From: Nostoc sp. 'Lobaria pulmonaria (5183) cyanobiont' | Lineage (GTDB): Bacteria; Cyanobacteriota; Cyanobacteriia; Cyanobacteriales; Nostocaceae | DNA length: 64,000 bases | Direction of reading: 5' to 3' | Assembly (NCBI RefSeq): GCF_002949795.1 | Contig: NZ_CP026692.1 | Location: forward strand, 989,501-1,053,500 | Part shown: piece by piece, positions 9,489 to 17,994 of the stretch | How the letters are laid out: the number at the start of each line of letters is the position of its first letter | How positions within the stretch are numbered: position 1 is the first letter of the stretch | Translations under genes and position numbers: made by a program | The notes under the pieces: model-generated | What the model was told of the DNA's origin: nothing | The model's database searches: none | Seen by the model: only the letters and a program-made list of their open reading frames with translations

Positions 9489-9647
9489 TACTCATTGACT
9501 CTAATTCAGTATGATATTTTCTCACACCATTAAGCTTTGGAAGTTAATGTAGACTACGTTGTATATATAGCAGCCAGCCCTGACTAAAAAAGCTACAAAA
9601 AAGCCTTGATAATTTTTTGCATCCTTAAATTATTTGGCGTGATTCAA

Positions 9648-9794
9648 TCATAGAATTTTTTCTTTGGCTCTACCTAAATGTTGATAAGCTACTTGACGTA
9701 ATTCTTCTAGTCTGGCAAGTTTCATACTGGCAGGTAAGAGTAGGTGATTCAACTCTGGTGCTTGTGCCAATTGGGAGACTGTATTCAATCCGAC
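9648..9794 (-). pseudogene. C-terminal fragment of an unidentified protein
   Basis: Reading leftward, about 49 codons give a protein-like tail (VSQLAQAPELNHLLLPASMK, then ARLEELRQVAYQHLGRAKEK) ending at a TGA (complement of 9648-9650). There is no start and the family is not recognised. The rest of the 9489-10013 gap shows no gene. Confidence 0.3.
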
Positions 9795-10013
9795 CCCTTT
9801 TTTCCTTTTTTCCCTCATTTATATTTAGTCTAAACTCCAGTTAGAACAACCCTAGCCATACCTAAACTGACAATTAAAACAGCAGATGGAGACCATCAAT
9901 GTCAAAATACTGAATCTAATGATGAGAAAATAAAGATAAGCAATGCCCACCTCCAAACTTGCTGGGCTATTTACCCAAGACAGATAAACAGCAAATTTTA
10001 TCAGTCAAAATTT

Positions 10014-10610
10014 ATGACTTATAACGTTCCCTCTCCAACTCGAAAGCGACCCACTCAAGCAATAGGAGCCAAAATTTTCCACTCTTGTAACATCATTAGT
10101 CTATTTATCATGCTCACCAGTGGACTACAAATTTACAACGCCAACCCTGTTTTTGGTGGACGCGCAGGTTTGCACATTCCTTTGATATTTACTTTAGGAG
10201 GTTGGCTTGCAGGAGGTAGACACTGGCATTTTGCAGCAATGTGGCTATTCTCGCTGAATCTGTTGTGGTATGGAATTTACATTTTAATTACCCGACGCTG
10301 GCGACATCGCTTTGTAGGTGCTAATGACTTCAAAGCATTACAAAAAACTCAAAATTCCCAACGCCTAATTTATGCTTGGCATCGGATTGCTTATACAGCA
10401 ATTATTCCCATTTTGCTGCTGGCATTATTTACAGGGATAGGAATGTATAAACCTGCTCAATTTCCCTGGATTGTGGATTTATTCGGCGATTGGCAAGCAT
10501 TGCGAATTGTTCACTTTGCCTCAGTGCCGATGGTTATATTATTTGTAGTAATTCACTATCAATTAGGGAAAAAAGCTGGAGGTACTCAACTAATAGAATC
10601 AATGTTTTAG
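10014..10610 (+). CDS. Cytochrome b561/b6-like integral membrane protein
   Basis: The 198-residue protein has four to five hydrophobic helices. Histidines placed as in di-haem b-type cytochromes are visible: KIFHSCN near the N-terminus, GRHWHFAAMW, YAWHRIAYT and a late RIVHFA with VIHYQLG. This fits the family of membrane cytochrome b subunits (thiosulfate reductase, Ni-hydrogenase and b561-like) that pass electrons between quinol and a partner oxidoreductase. No molybdopterin partner is in this window; the next gene is pyrFE after a repeat. Hedged call: cytochrome b/b6 domain protein, partner unknown. Confidence 0.75.
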   Translation: MTYNVPSPTRKRPTQAIGAKIFHSCNIISLFIMLTSGLQIYNANPVFGGRAGLHIPLIFTLGGWLAGGRHWHFAAMWLFSLNLLWYGIYILITRRWRHRFVGANDFKALQKTQNSQRLIYAWHRIAYTAIIPILLLALFTGIGMYKPAQFPWIVDLFGDWQALRIVHFASVPMVILFVVIHYQLGKKAGGTQLIESMF

Positions 10611-10654
10611 TAAACAAACTATGGTCATGGAGGTAGAGAGACGCACAGAATAAA

Positions 10655-10698
10655 GACCAATGACCAATGACCAATGACCAATGACCAATGACCAATAA
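10655..10698. repeat. Heptamer short tandem repeat (tgaccaa)
   Basis: About six copies of the 7-bp unit lie head to tail just upstream of pyrFE. This is the classic intergenic heptamer repeat of Nostoc and Anabaena. Confidence 0.9.
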
Positions 10699-10718
10699 CT
10701 CTTTTTGAAAATAAAAAA

Positions 10719-12152
10719 ATGAACTTTTTTGATAAATTTAATCGTAATATTTTGCAAAATCAAAGCTTACTATTTGTAGGACTTGATCCAAATCCAGAGA
10801 TGATGCCTGTGCGTTATGAATCGGAAGAACTCATCACTGGTTTGGAAAAGTGGTTACAATTCATTATTGCGGAAACTTCTGATTTCGTTTGTGCCTATAA
10901 ACCGACATTTGGCTTTTACGAAGCGTTAGGTATTCCTGGTTTAGAACTGCTGTACAAAACTTTAGCAGCTATTCCAGCCCACATTCCAGTGATTTTAGAT
11001 GCCAAACACAGTGACTTAAATACTAGTAGCATCTTTGCCCAGACTGTGTTTACAAAATGGCAGGTGGATGCAATCACTCTCAGTCCCTATACAGGACAAG
11101 ATCACGTAGCACCTTTTTTAGTCTATCCTGATAAAGCTGTGTTTATTTTATGCTGTACTTCTAATCCAGGTGCAGAAGCTCTACAGCAATATCCTACAAA
11201 TGAATCACCCCTTTATTTACAAGTGGTAAAAGAATCAAAAACCTGGGGAACTCCAGAACAATTGGGTTTGGAAGTGGGAACTACAAATCCTGAAGTTTTA
11301 GCACTTATTCGAGCAGTTGCACCTGAACGAATTATTATGGCGCGTAGCATCTGGGCGCAGGGTCAAAACTTGAAGCAAATTTTAGAAGCTGGCTTGAATA
11401 GTAATGGTGATGGTTTACTGATTCCTGTTCCTCAAGATATGTTGGTAAATACACAATTATCAGAGGAAGTCCAGTCTCTACGTGCAGAAATTAATCAAAT
11501 AAAAACTGAAATTATTCACGAAAATTCTACTTGTTCTGTGTGGTTTCCTGATGTTTGTTTTTTAAATCAGCACCCCCACCAAGATTTGATTTTACAACTT
11601 TATGATATTGACTGCATTATGTTTGGCAGCTTTGTCCAAGCATCAGGAGCTATATTTCCTTATTACATTGATTTACGCAAAATTATTTCCAATCCCCAAG
11701 TTTTTAATCAAGTTCTCACAGCTTATGAGGATATTTTGAAGAACCTGAATTTTGATAGATTAGCAGGTATTCCCTATGGTTCATTACCTACTGCGACTGG
11801 TTTAGCTTTGCGCCTTCATTGTCCGATGATTTTCCCGCGTAAAGAGGTGAAAGCACACGGAACTCGCAGAGTAATTGAGGGTAACTTTCATACTGGTGAA
11901 ACAGTTGTAGTGGTTGACGATATTCTCATTAGCGGCAAAAGTGTCATGGAAGGGGCAGGAAAGTTGGAATCAGCTGGATTAAAGGTTAATGATATTGTGG
12001 TATTTATCGATCATGAACAGGGGGTGAAAGATAGGTTAGAGCAAAATGGTTATCGCAGTCATGCAGTTTTAACTATTTCGGAAATTACTAATACTCTCTA
12101 TCAAGCAGGGCGAATAAATGAGGAGCAATTTTTAGCTTTCGCTGAAAGTTAG
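10719..12152 (+). CDS. pyrFE: Bifunctional orotidine-5'-phosphate decarboxylase / orotate phosphoribosyltransferase
   Basis: The protein carries the last two steps of UMP synthesis in one 477-residue chain. The N-terminal half is a type-2 OMP decarboxylase: FVGLDPNPE at the start, CAYKPTFGFYEALG, and the catalytic LDAKHSD with its lysine near residue 95. The C-terminal half (about 300-477) is a phosphoribosyltransferase with RLAGIPYGSLPTATGLAL and the PRPP loop VVVVDDILISGKS near 400. The order, decarboxylase first, is the reverse of eukaryotic UMP synthase and is common in cyanobacteria. A middle stretch (about 250-300) links the domains. The gene stands alone. Confidence 0.93.
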   Translation: MNFFDKFNRNILQNQSLLFVGLDPNPEMMPVRYESEELITGLEKWLQFIIAETSDFVCAYKPTFGFYEALGIPGLELLYKTLAAIPAHIPVILDAKHSDLNTSSIFAQTVFTKWQVDAITLSPYTGQDHVAPFLVYPDKAVFILCCTSNPGAEALQQYPTNESPLYLQVVKESKTWGTPEQLGLEVGTTNPEVLALIRAVAPERIIMARSIWAQGQNLKQILEAGLNSNGDGLLIPVPQDMLVNTQLSEEVQSLRAEINQIKTEIIHENSTCSVWFPDVCFLNQHPHQDLILQLYDIDCIMFGSFVQASGAIFPYYIDLRKIISNPQVFNQVLTAYEDILKNLNFDRLAGIPYGSLPTATGLALRLHCPMIFPRKEVKAHGTRRVIEGNFHTGETVVVVDDILISGKSVMEGAGKLESAGLKVNDIVVFIDHEQGVKDRLEQNGYRSHAVLTISEITNTLYQAGRINEEQFLAFAES

Positions 12153-12310
12153 TAATTTGAACAATAGGGAGTAGGGAATGGAGAGTTGGGAGAAACGTGA
12201 TTAATTGCGTCTGTACTAGGGGAAGATTTTTATTGTCTATGTCCTCTTGAGCAGATTTGATTATTCGGTTAAATCTAGTAAATAGAATAATTTTCGCTTT
12301 GAAATTAATT

Positions 12311-13402
12311 ATGAATTTTCCACTGAATCAACTACTTAGATGGTTAATTTTTACGTTGTTATTTCCTCTAGTATTTCTCAATGGTTGGCTAGCATTTTTG
12401 CTGGTTAAAAACTTTCAACCTGTCGTAACAATTCTTGTCTTGGCTACCTTGCTTGCATTCGTTTTAAACTATCCTGTTTCGATTCTCCAACAGCGGAGAG
12501 TTAAACGCGGCTATGCAGTAGCATTAGTTTTTATATTAGCATTGGTAATTGTTGTGGCTCTAGGTATCACTTTATTGCCCATTGTTTTAGAGCAATTTAA
12601 TGATATGGTTAAAGTCTTTCCCCAATGGATTGATTCTAGCGAAGAAAAACTTCAGATTGTCAATGATTGGTTTTTTAAACATAAATTAAATGTGAATCTA
12701 AGTCAGCTATTAGCACAAACTACTGACCAATTACCTAATGAATTAGAGTTTATTTCAGATAAACTTTTAAGTATTATCATAGATACAATTGATAGTATTT
12801 CTGAGGCGTTAATCACAGTAGTTATAACTTTTTACTTGTTGTTAGATGGTCCAAGGATTTGGGAGGTAATATTTAAGAAGTTACCTGGAAATCTTGCCCA
12901 GCAGATAAGCCAGTCTATTCAGCAAAACTTCCAAAACTACTTAATTGGTCAGGGAACTTTGGCTTTGCTGATGGGTGTTTCAATAACATTATTGTTTTTA
13001 GGTTTTCAAGTCCAGTTTGGTTTACTCTTTGGTTTGGGAGTTGGGCTTTTAAGCTTAATTCCCTTTGGTGATGTCGTTAGTCTGGTTTTAATAACTTTAA
13101 TAATAGCGTCACATGACTTTTGGCTAGCAGCTAAGGTTTTTGCCGTAGCTGTTGTCATCGATCAGTTAATCGATCAGGCGATCGCACCGCGTTTATTAGG
13201 TAAATTTACTGGCATTAGACCAATATGGGTATTAGTTGCTTTGCTTGTAGGAACCAATGTTGGCGGAGTCTTAGGTTTACTAGTTGCGGTACCTGTAGCT
13301 GGTTTTATCAAAGATGTAGCAGATGGTTTTTCCAAATCTGATAACGTGGGTGAGAGTGAAGCAGCATCAGAATTGTTAGTAGAAGAATCAATATCGCAAT
13401 GA
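12311..13402 (+). CDS. AI-2E family (PerM-like) transporter
   Basis: The 363-residue membrane protein has paired N-terminal helices (WLIFTLLFPLVFLNGWLAFL, then VVTILVLATLLAFVLNYPVS), a soluble middle section, and a C-terminal block of helices. Conserved features include FYLLLDGPRIWE, the GxxxLALLMG region and DQLIDQAIAPRLLGKFTGI, typical of the UPF0118/AI-2E family. Members export small molecules or exchange ions; the substrate cannot be told from sequence. I prefer the ATG at 12311 because homologues begin close to this residue; a TTG at 12257 would add 18 residues. Neither start has a strong ribosome-binding site. Confidence 0.85.
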   Translation: MNFPLNQLLRWLIFTLLFPLVFLNGWLAFLLVKNFQPVVTILVLATLLAFVLNYPVSILQQRRVKRGYAVALVFILALVIVVALGITLLPIVLEQFNDMVKVFPQWIDSSEEKLQIVNDWFFKHKLNVNLSQLLAQTTDQLPNELEFISDKLLSIIIDTIDSISEALITVVITFYLLLDGPRIWEVIFKKLPGNLAQQISQSIQQNFQNYLIGQGTLALLMGVSITLLFLGFQVQFGLLFGLGVGLLSLIPFGDVVSLVLITLIIASHDFWLAAKVFAVAVVIDQLIDQAIAPRLLGKFTGIRPIWVLVALLVGTNVGGVLGLLVAVPVAGFIKDVADGFSKSDNVGESEAASELLVEESISQ

Positions 13403-13573
13403 AAAGTGTAACATTACTAATATTTTAGGTTTTATGGCAAGCGATCGCTATCTTTATTGTTGTTTGTATAGACGCAAAGCGACTTGTCATCAGACATCGC
13501 TTCCGAGTATTTTAAGTTTTTATAACAAGCAATAATTAGATAAAACTGATTAAAAGAATTTTAAGTAATTTAT

Positions 13574-14185
13574 CTAACTATTCTTTAGTTTAGGCAAGCC
13601 ACTACAGCAGGGATTTGAATGTTCAGATAATTCATTACGTTCTATCTGCTTTGCCATCTTCTCAGCACGTTGAATCGCTTGTTCAGTTAACGATTTCAAT
13701 GGTTTTGGATATAAACACATTGATTTGTCGTAGTCAGGTATATGCTTTTCGAGCAAATTAACTAACCTATCACGAGTGATTTGTGCAAAATGGTCTTGAA
13801 AGTGAATTAGATACCAGAGTTCAAAACAAGGATTGGTAATTGCCAGATTAATCTTTTGGCTTATAGCTCGATTTATTGCACTTTGCCAATTTGCCAGACT
13901 TTTTTCAATATGCTCATCTCCGTCAAAAACAGCCCAGGTTTTATCTTCTTTACTCCATTGCTGGTTATCTTTCCTCTGCTGTCGTTCTTCGATAAGTCTT
14001 TCAATAATGCTACGTGGATCAGTTCTGTTTTGATGAGGCAATACAATAATATCTAAAGTTGGCGAACGTAATTCATTGCGAATACTATTGAAATAAATTG
14101 GTTCTGTTTTACTTCCTTCACAAGCAATTAGTATTTTCTGAGCAATATTCCTGCTAGGTGGGCGGCGATTTAACTTTCTTGGCAC
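13574..14185 (-). CDS. RloB family protein (Toprim-like, AbiLii-type)
   Basis: The 203-residue protein begins with a basic tail, then KILIACEGSKTEPIYF. The glutamate in ACEGSKTE and the later AVFDGDEHIE (DxD) have the spacing of a Toprim-like nuclease core. NPCFELWYLIHFQDHF is the signature of the RloB/AbiLii family. Its start codon lies inside the end of the upstream ATPase gene (16-bp overlap), so the two are translationally coupled. RloB partners of AAA ATPases occur in abortive-infection systems such as AbiL, where the ATPase senses phage and the Toprim protein acts as effector. The nuclease role is inferred from fold and family. Confidence 0.85.
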   Translation of the reverse strand: MPRKLNRRPPSRNIAQKILIACEGSKTEPIYFNSIRNELRSPTLDIIVLPHQNRTDPRSIIERLIEERQQRKDNQQWSKEDKTWAVFDGDEHIEKSLANWQSAINRAISQKINLAITNPCFELWYLIHFQDHFAQITRDRLVNLLEKHIPDYDKSMCLYPKPLKSLTEQAIQRAEKMAKQIERNELSEHSNPCCSGLPKLKNS

Positions 14186-15486
14186 TGCTCATCACTCTGT
14201 AAAATCATTTCCTCTTCAGATGGGAGAAATGGAACAGCTCCAAAACGACCATCTAAATAAGCTTTATCAATCGCCAAATCATTTCGCACATGGAAATCAG
14301 TCAAGGGATATAACTCAGTGCTTTGATCAGAGCGCTTTTGTGTAAACCAAATTTGATCGCGTCGTAACAAGTTATTTCTTTGTAACGTGTTATCATGACT
14401 TGTCAAAATCAGTTGAGCGTTTCTTGGATTTGTTTTAAGATTTTGAAATATTCTGATAATACTTTTTACAATATTAGGATGAATATTTGTGCCTAATTCA
14501 TCAACAATTATCAATCCGCCTATGTTCAAAGATACTACTATGCGGAATGCCAAGTAAAATAAACGCTGAGTACCAAGAGACTCTTCATCGAAAAGCCACT
14601 GTATTTCGTTACCGTCATTAGTTTTATGCACAGCATATATGTTGTAGTCAGCCGGAGCATCAGATTTCTTTTTTAACTCTATTCTAGACACTCCCGTGTC
14701 AAATTTTTGTATAATATTTAATGCTTGTTTAAGTAATTCATTGAATACATAAATACTAGCATCTTGTAGAACTGTAATAGAAACATGGTCAAAATCTTCA
14801 CTTCCCAAGCTAATTCCACGCCATCCACTTCCTAACCAATTTATAAAAGACTCGATTATATCTACTTTTAATTTTACTAATGTACTAAGAAATAACTCAT
14901 TTTCTCTAATATTATCTTGAAGTTGATTATGTGCTCCAGCAAAATCATCACCAGTTTTCCATATAAATTTTTTGTTACTTTCATCCCATTGACGATGAAA
15001 TAAACGACGAGTCCGTTTAGTTGTGTTTAAAGCATAGTCTAGGTTTTCTGAAATTATATTATTTTTATTAATTACTATTGAATAAGTATAAATATTATTA
15101 TTAAATAAAGTCCTTAATTCAAATCTTGTAGGTTTTTGAGCAGAGATCCTATCTAATTTAAAAGGGTCTAGTTTTGCATATTTAAAGATTCTCTGGAATT
15201 GCACCGCTTCCTGAGTACCATAAGTCATAATAAGCAATAAATAATCGAGAGCTTGGATAACATTACTCTTACCTGACGCGTTAGCTCCAAAAATTGCCAG
15301 AACAGGTAAAAGCTCAATGTCCCACCCTTCAACATGATATCCAGGTGCAATTTCATGATCTGACTTCACCCGTTTGCGTTTGCTGTTTTGGATTGTCTGA
15401 CGATCGCTTTGTTTTTGAGCAACCGCACTTAGGGTTACAGGTTCTTTAATTGAGCGGTAGTTTTCGACTGTAAAATCTACAAGCAT
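14170..15486 (-). CDS. AAA (ABC-type) ATPase, RloA/AbiLi-like
   Basis: The 438-residue protein starts MLVDFTVENYRSIKEPVTLS, the usual opening of OLD/AAA_15/AAA_21 ATPases. Walker A is FGANASGKSNV near residue 65. An ABC-signature-like EESLGTQRLFYLAFR is followed by Walker B IIVDELGTNIHP and the switch histidine in LTSHDNTL. A long insert between Walker A and the signature is normal for this class. It overlaps rloB downstream, forming a two-gene unit. Family knowledge links such pairs to phage defence by abortive infection. The upstream gap (15487-15714) is intergenic and probably holds the promoter. Confidence 0.88.
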   Translation of the reverse strand: MLVDFTVENYRSIKEPVTLSAVAQKQSDRQTIQNSKRKRVKSDHEIAPGYHVEGWDIELLPVLAIFGANASGKSNVIQALDYLLLIMTYGTQEAVQFQRIFKYAKLDPFKLDRISAQKPTRFELRTLFNNNIYTYSIVINKNNIISENLDYALNTTKRTRRLFHRQWDESNKKFIWKTGDDFAGAHNQLQDNIRENELFLSTLVKLKVDIIESFINWLGSGWRGISLGSEDFDHVSITVLQDASIYVFNELLKQALNIIQKFDTGVSRIELKKKSDAPADYNIYAVHKTNDGNEIQWLFDEESLGTQRLFYLAFRIVVSLNIGGLIIVDELGTNIHPNIVKSIIRIFQNLKTNPRNAQLILTSHDNTLQRNNLLRRDQIWFTQKRSDQSTELYPLTDFHVRNDLAIDKAYLDGRFGAVPFLPSEEEMILQSDEQCQES

Positions 15487-15714
15487 AATTCAACGCCCAC
15501 AAGGCAGTTTTTTGTGATTTATTCACGTAAATATTATCTTAAAGGTAGGCAAATCTCCACTTTTACCACAACAGATCATATGAACTAGCAGGCAGTGTAA
15601 GCTATTACCAGCAAATTCTTACACTTTAATACACGCAGTAATCCAGAACTCACCACAAGATAATTAGATCGACAATAGCAATATAAGAAGTCTAATCAAA
15701 GCAGGTATAGGGCA

Positions 15715-17619
15715 ATGGTGCGATTAAAACCGTGGCAGTGGGTCGTCTTAGCAATCCCGATCGCGTTTATCATTATTTTCTTACTGGTAGCCGCAGGTTC
15801 ACAAATTCATGCGTGGGGCATTAATTGGATTTGGGGTGTGTTCACCGTTTTATTCGTTGGTTGGCGTTGGCTGCTAGTCAAATGGACTCAACCAGCTGTT
15901 AACCAAGTAGAAGCTGTATTAACTCAAGTCCGTGAAGAACTGGAATCGACAGCAGAGGATACAGTAGCGCGACCTGTGGGAAGTGACACCACAAAGCTTG
16001 TAGAAGCCGCCCTTCAAGAAATTCTGCAAGCAGCACAAAGCGATCGCCCGATTTGGGAAGACTGGCAAACTTTTTGGACGCGATGTCAGGATTTAGTGGT
16101 AGCGATCGCTCATATCTACAATCCTGAGATTCAATATCCCCTGCTGAACATTTACGTCCCCCAAGCTTACGGGCTGATTCGGGGAACAGTGGATGATATG
16201 GATCGGTGGATGCAAAAGTTATCCCCTGTCCTCAATCAGGTAACAGTTGGACAAGCATACCAAGGATATGAAGTCTACCGAAAGTTGGAACCATCGGCTC
16301 GGAAATTCTGGAAAGTTTGGAACTGGGCACAATGGATCTTAAATCCGGTGGCGGCGGTGGCAAAACAAGCCAGTCAGGGTTTCAGTAACCAAGCAACTCA
16401 GCAATTATTGGGGAATTTGAGCCAGTTATTCCGGGAAGCTGCCCTGAGAAACTTATGCCGACAAGCGATCGCACTTTACGGACGTAGCCCAGTTCCAGCA
16501 ACCGTAGTATCTACACCAACTTTACCCAAGGCAAAAACCCAAACACTCCGAGAAATCCTGACTCAAGCTCAACCAGCCAAGGCGGTTGAGCAAAAACCTG
16601 TAAATATTCTGCTGGTGGGGCGCACGGGATCGGGAAAAAGTAGCCTGATTAATACCCTATTTCAGGCGGATCTCGCAGCCGTTGATGTCTTACCCAGTAC
16701 CGATCGCATTCAGAATTATCAATGGCAGACTCAAAGTGGGGAAACCCTAACGCTTTGGGATACACCTGGTTACGAACAAGTCAACCGTGCCGATCTCCGA
16801 AATCTGGTGCTTGATTATGCCATCAATGCAGATTTGCTGCTGTTAGCCACCCCTGCGCTCGATCCTGCCTTGCAAATGGATGTGGACTTTTTGCAAGACA
16901 TCAAAGCAGAAGTTGCAGATTTACCTGCGATCGTAATTGTCACCCAAGTAGACCGGCTGCGTCCGATCCGCGAGTGGCAACCACCTTATGATTGGGAATG
17001 GGGCGATCGCCCCAAAGAAATTGCCATTCGCGAAGCCACTGAGTATCGCGCCAGACTGCTGGGAGAATTCTGTAATCTCGTTCTACCTGTGGTTACAAGT
17101 GACAGCAAAACAAGTCGGGTTGCTTGGGGAGTGGAGGCGCTATCGTTGGGATTAGTCGATGCGATCGCACCTACCAAGCAACTCCGTCTCGCCCGCTTTT
17201 TGCGTAATCTAGAAGCCCGCATCGTCGCCGCCGCTAAAATCATCGACCACTACACCTTCCAGATGACGACAACACAAGGATTGACGACATTGCTCAAAAG
17301 CCCCGTCCTTCAGTTTATTTCTACGCTCTCAACCGGATCTCCAGCTTTAGCATATATGCTGGCGGAGCAAATTCCCGTCGAACAGTTGCCGATTGTGATT
17401 GGCAAACTGCAAATGGGATATGAACTTTTCTCGCTCTTGAACTCCAACTCACTCAACTTTGAATTGCTATCCCTTTGGCCGCTACTGCTGGAAAACTCCG
17501 CTTCACCCGATCGCAACGCCTGGGCATTTGGTCACGCCCTAGTGGAGTACTGGACTCAAAATCTAACGGTTAAACAACTCGGGCAGCGATTTGAGTATTA
17601 TCTAGCGATCGCCAAATAA
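15715..17619 (+). CDS. Membrane-anchored GTPase (MMR_HSR1 type)
   Basis: The 634-residue protein has two N-terminal membrane helices (VVLAIPIAFIIIFLLVAAG, then INWIWGVFTVLFVGWRW), a helical region of about 200 residues, and then a GTPase domain. G1 is VGRTGSGKSSLIN (about 302-312), G3 is WDTPGYEQVN and G4 is VTQVDRLRP. The last 130 residues are helical and hydrophobic in part (SPALAYMLAEQIPVEQLP) and could reassociate with membrane. This resembles cyanobacterial YcjX/DUF697-like GTPases of unknown role. AGGTATAGGGCA precedes the ATG. It stands alone. Confidence 0.85.
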   Translation: MVRLKPWQWVVLAIPIAFIIIFLLVAAGSQIHAWGINWIWGVFTVLFVGWRWLLVKWTQPAVNQVEAVLTQVREELESTAEDTVARPVGSDTTKLVEAALQEILQAAQSDRPIWEDWQTFWTRCQDLVVAIAHIYNPEIQYPLLNIYVPQAYGLIRGTVDDMDRWMQKLSPVLNQVTVGQAYQGYEVYRKLEPSARKFWKVWNWAQWILNPVAAVAKQASQGFSNQATQQLLGNLSQLFREAALRNLCRQAIALYGRSPVPATVVSTPTLPKAKTQTLREILTQAQPAKAVEQKPVNILLVGRTGSGKSSLINTLFQADLAAVDVLPSTDRIQNYQWQTQSGETLTLWDTPGYEQVNRADLRNLVLDYAINADLLLLATPALDPALQMDVDFLQDIKAEVADLPAIVIVTQVDRLRPIREWQPPYDWEWGDRPKEIAIREATEYRARLLGEFCNLVLPVVTSDSKTSRVAWGVEALSLGLVDAIAPTKQLRLARFLRNLEARIVAAAKIIDHYTFQMTTTQGLTTLLKSPVLQFISTLSTGSPALAYMLAEQIPVEQLPIVIGKLQMGYELFSLLNSNSLNFELLSLWPLLLENSASPDRNAWAFGHALVEYWTQNLTVKQLGQRFEYYLAIAK

Positions 17620-17790
17620 TTTGCCTGTGATCAATGATGTCTACGAAGGATTGTTGATGACGCATCGTCGATTCTCTTGCAAATGCTACGCCTAATTGAA
17701 GAAGGCAGCTATGCTGAGGGCAGAAGGTTTTACCTCAGTTTAGGATTCAGACCCCTTTTGAATAAGAGCGTCTTAAACCCTTGTTCCCTC

Positions 17791-17848
17791 CTCCCAAGCT
17801 TGGGAGAGAGCCAATTTCAAAGTCCCTCTCCCAAGCTTGGGAGAGGGA
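17791..17848. repeat. Paired CTCCCAAGCTTGGGAG palindromes
   Basis: A 16-bp palindrome (17791-17806) is followed by a 26-bp perfect palindrome (17823-17848) with the same core. The pair can form two hairpins or one larger structure. It lies in the 17620-17994 gap. An upstream open stretch from about 17655 (LLQMLRLIEEGSYAEGRRFY) is protein-like but has no start and merges into the repeat, so it is at most a gene fragment. Confidence 0.75.
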
Positions 17849-17994
17849 TTTAGGGTGAAAGCTCTTGATTCATGCAAAAAGTCTATTGTCCTCTCAAGAT
17901 CAAAGTTAAGATTACGATTGAAAGTAGGTGTCTGCTGAACCTACCCGCTTTAGGTGAGTTTTTATATAGACATCCCTTTTGTTCGGAGTTCTTT

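Noticed and set aside
10719..12152. pyrF-pyrE fusion as a novelty
   Set aside because: The fusion is well known in cyanobacteria, so it is annotated but not counted as a finding.
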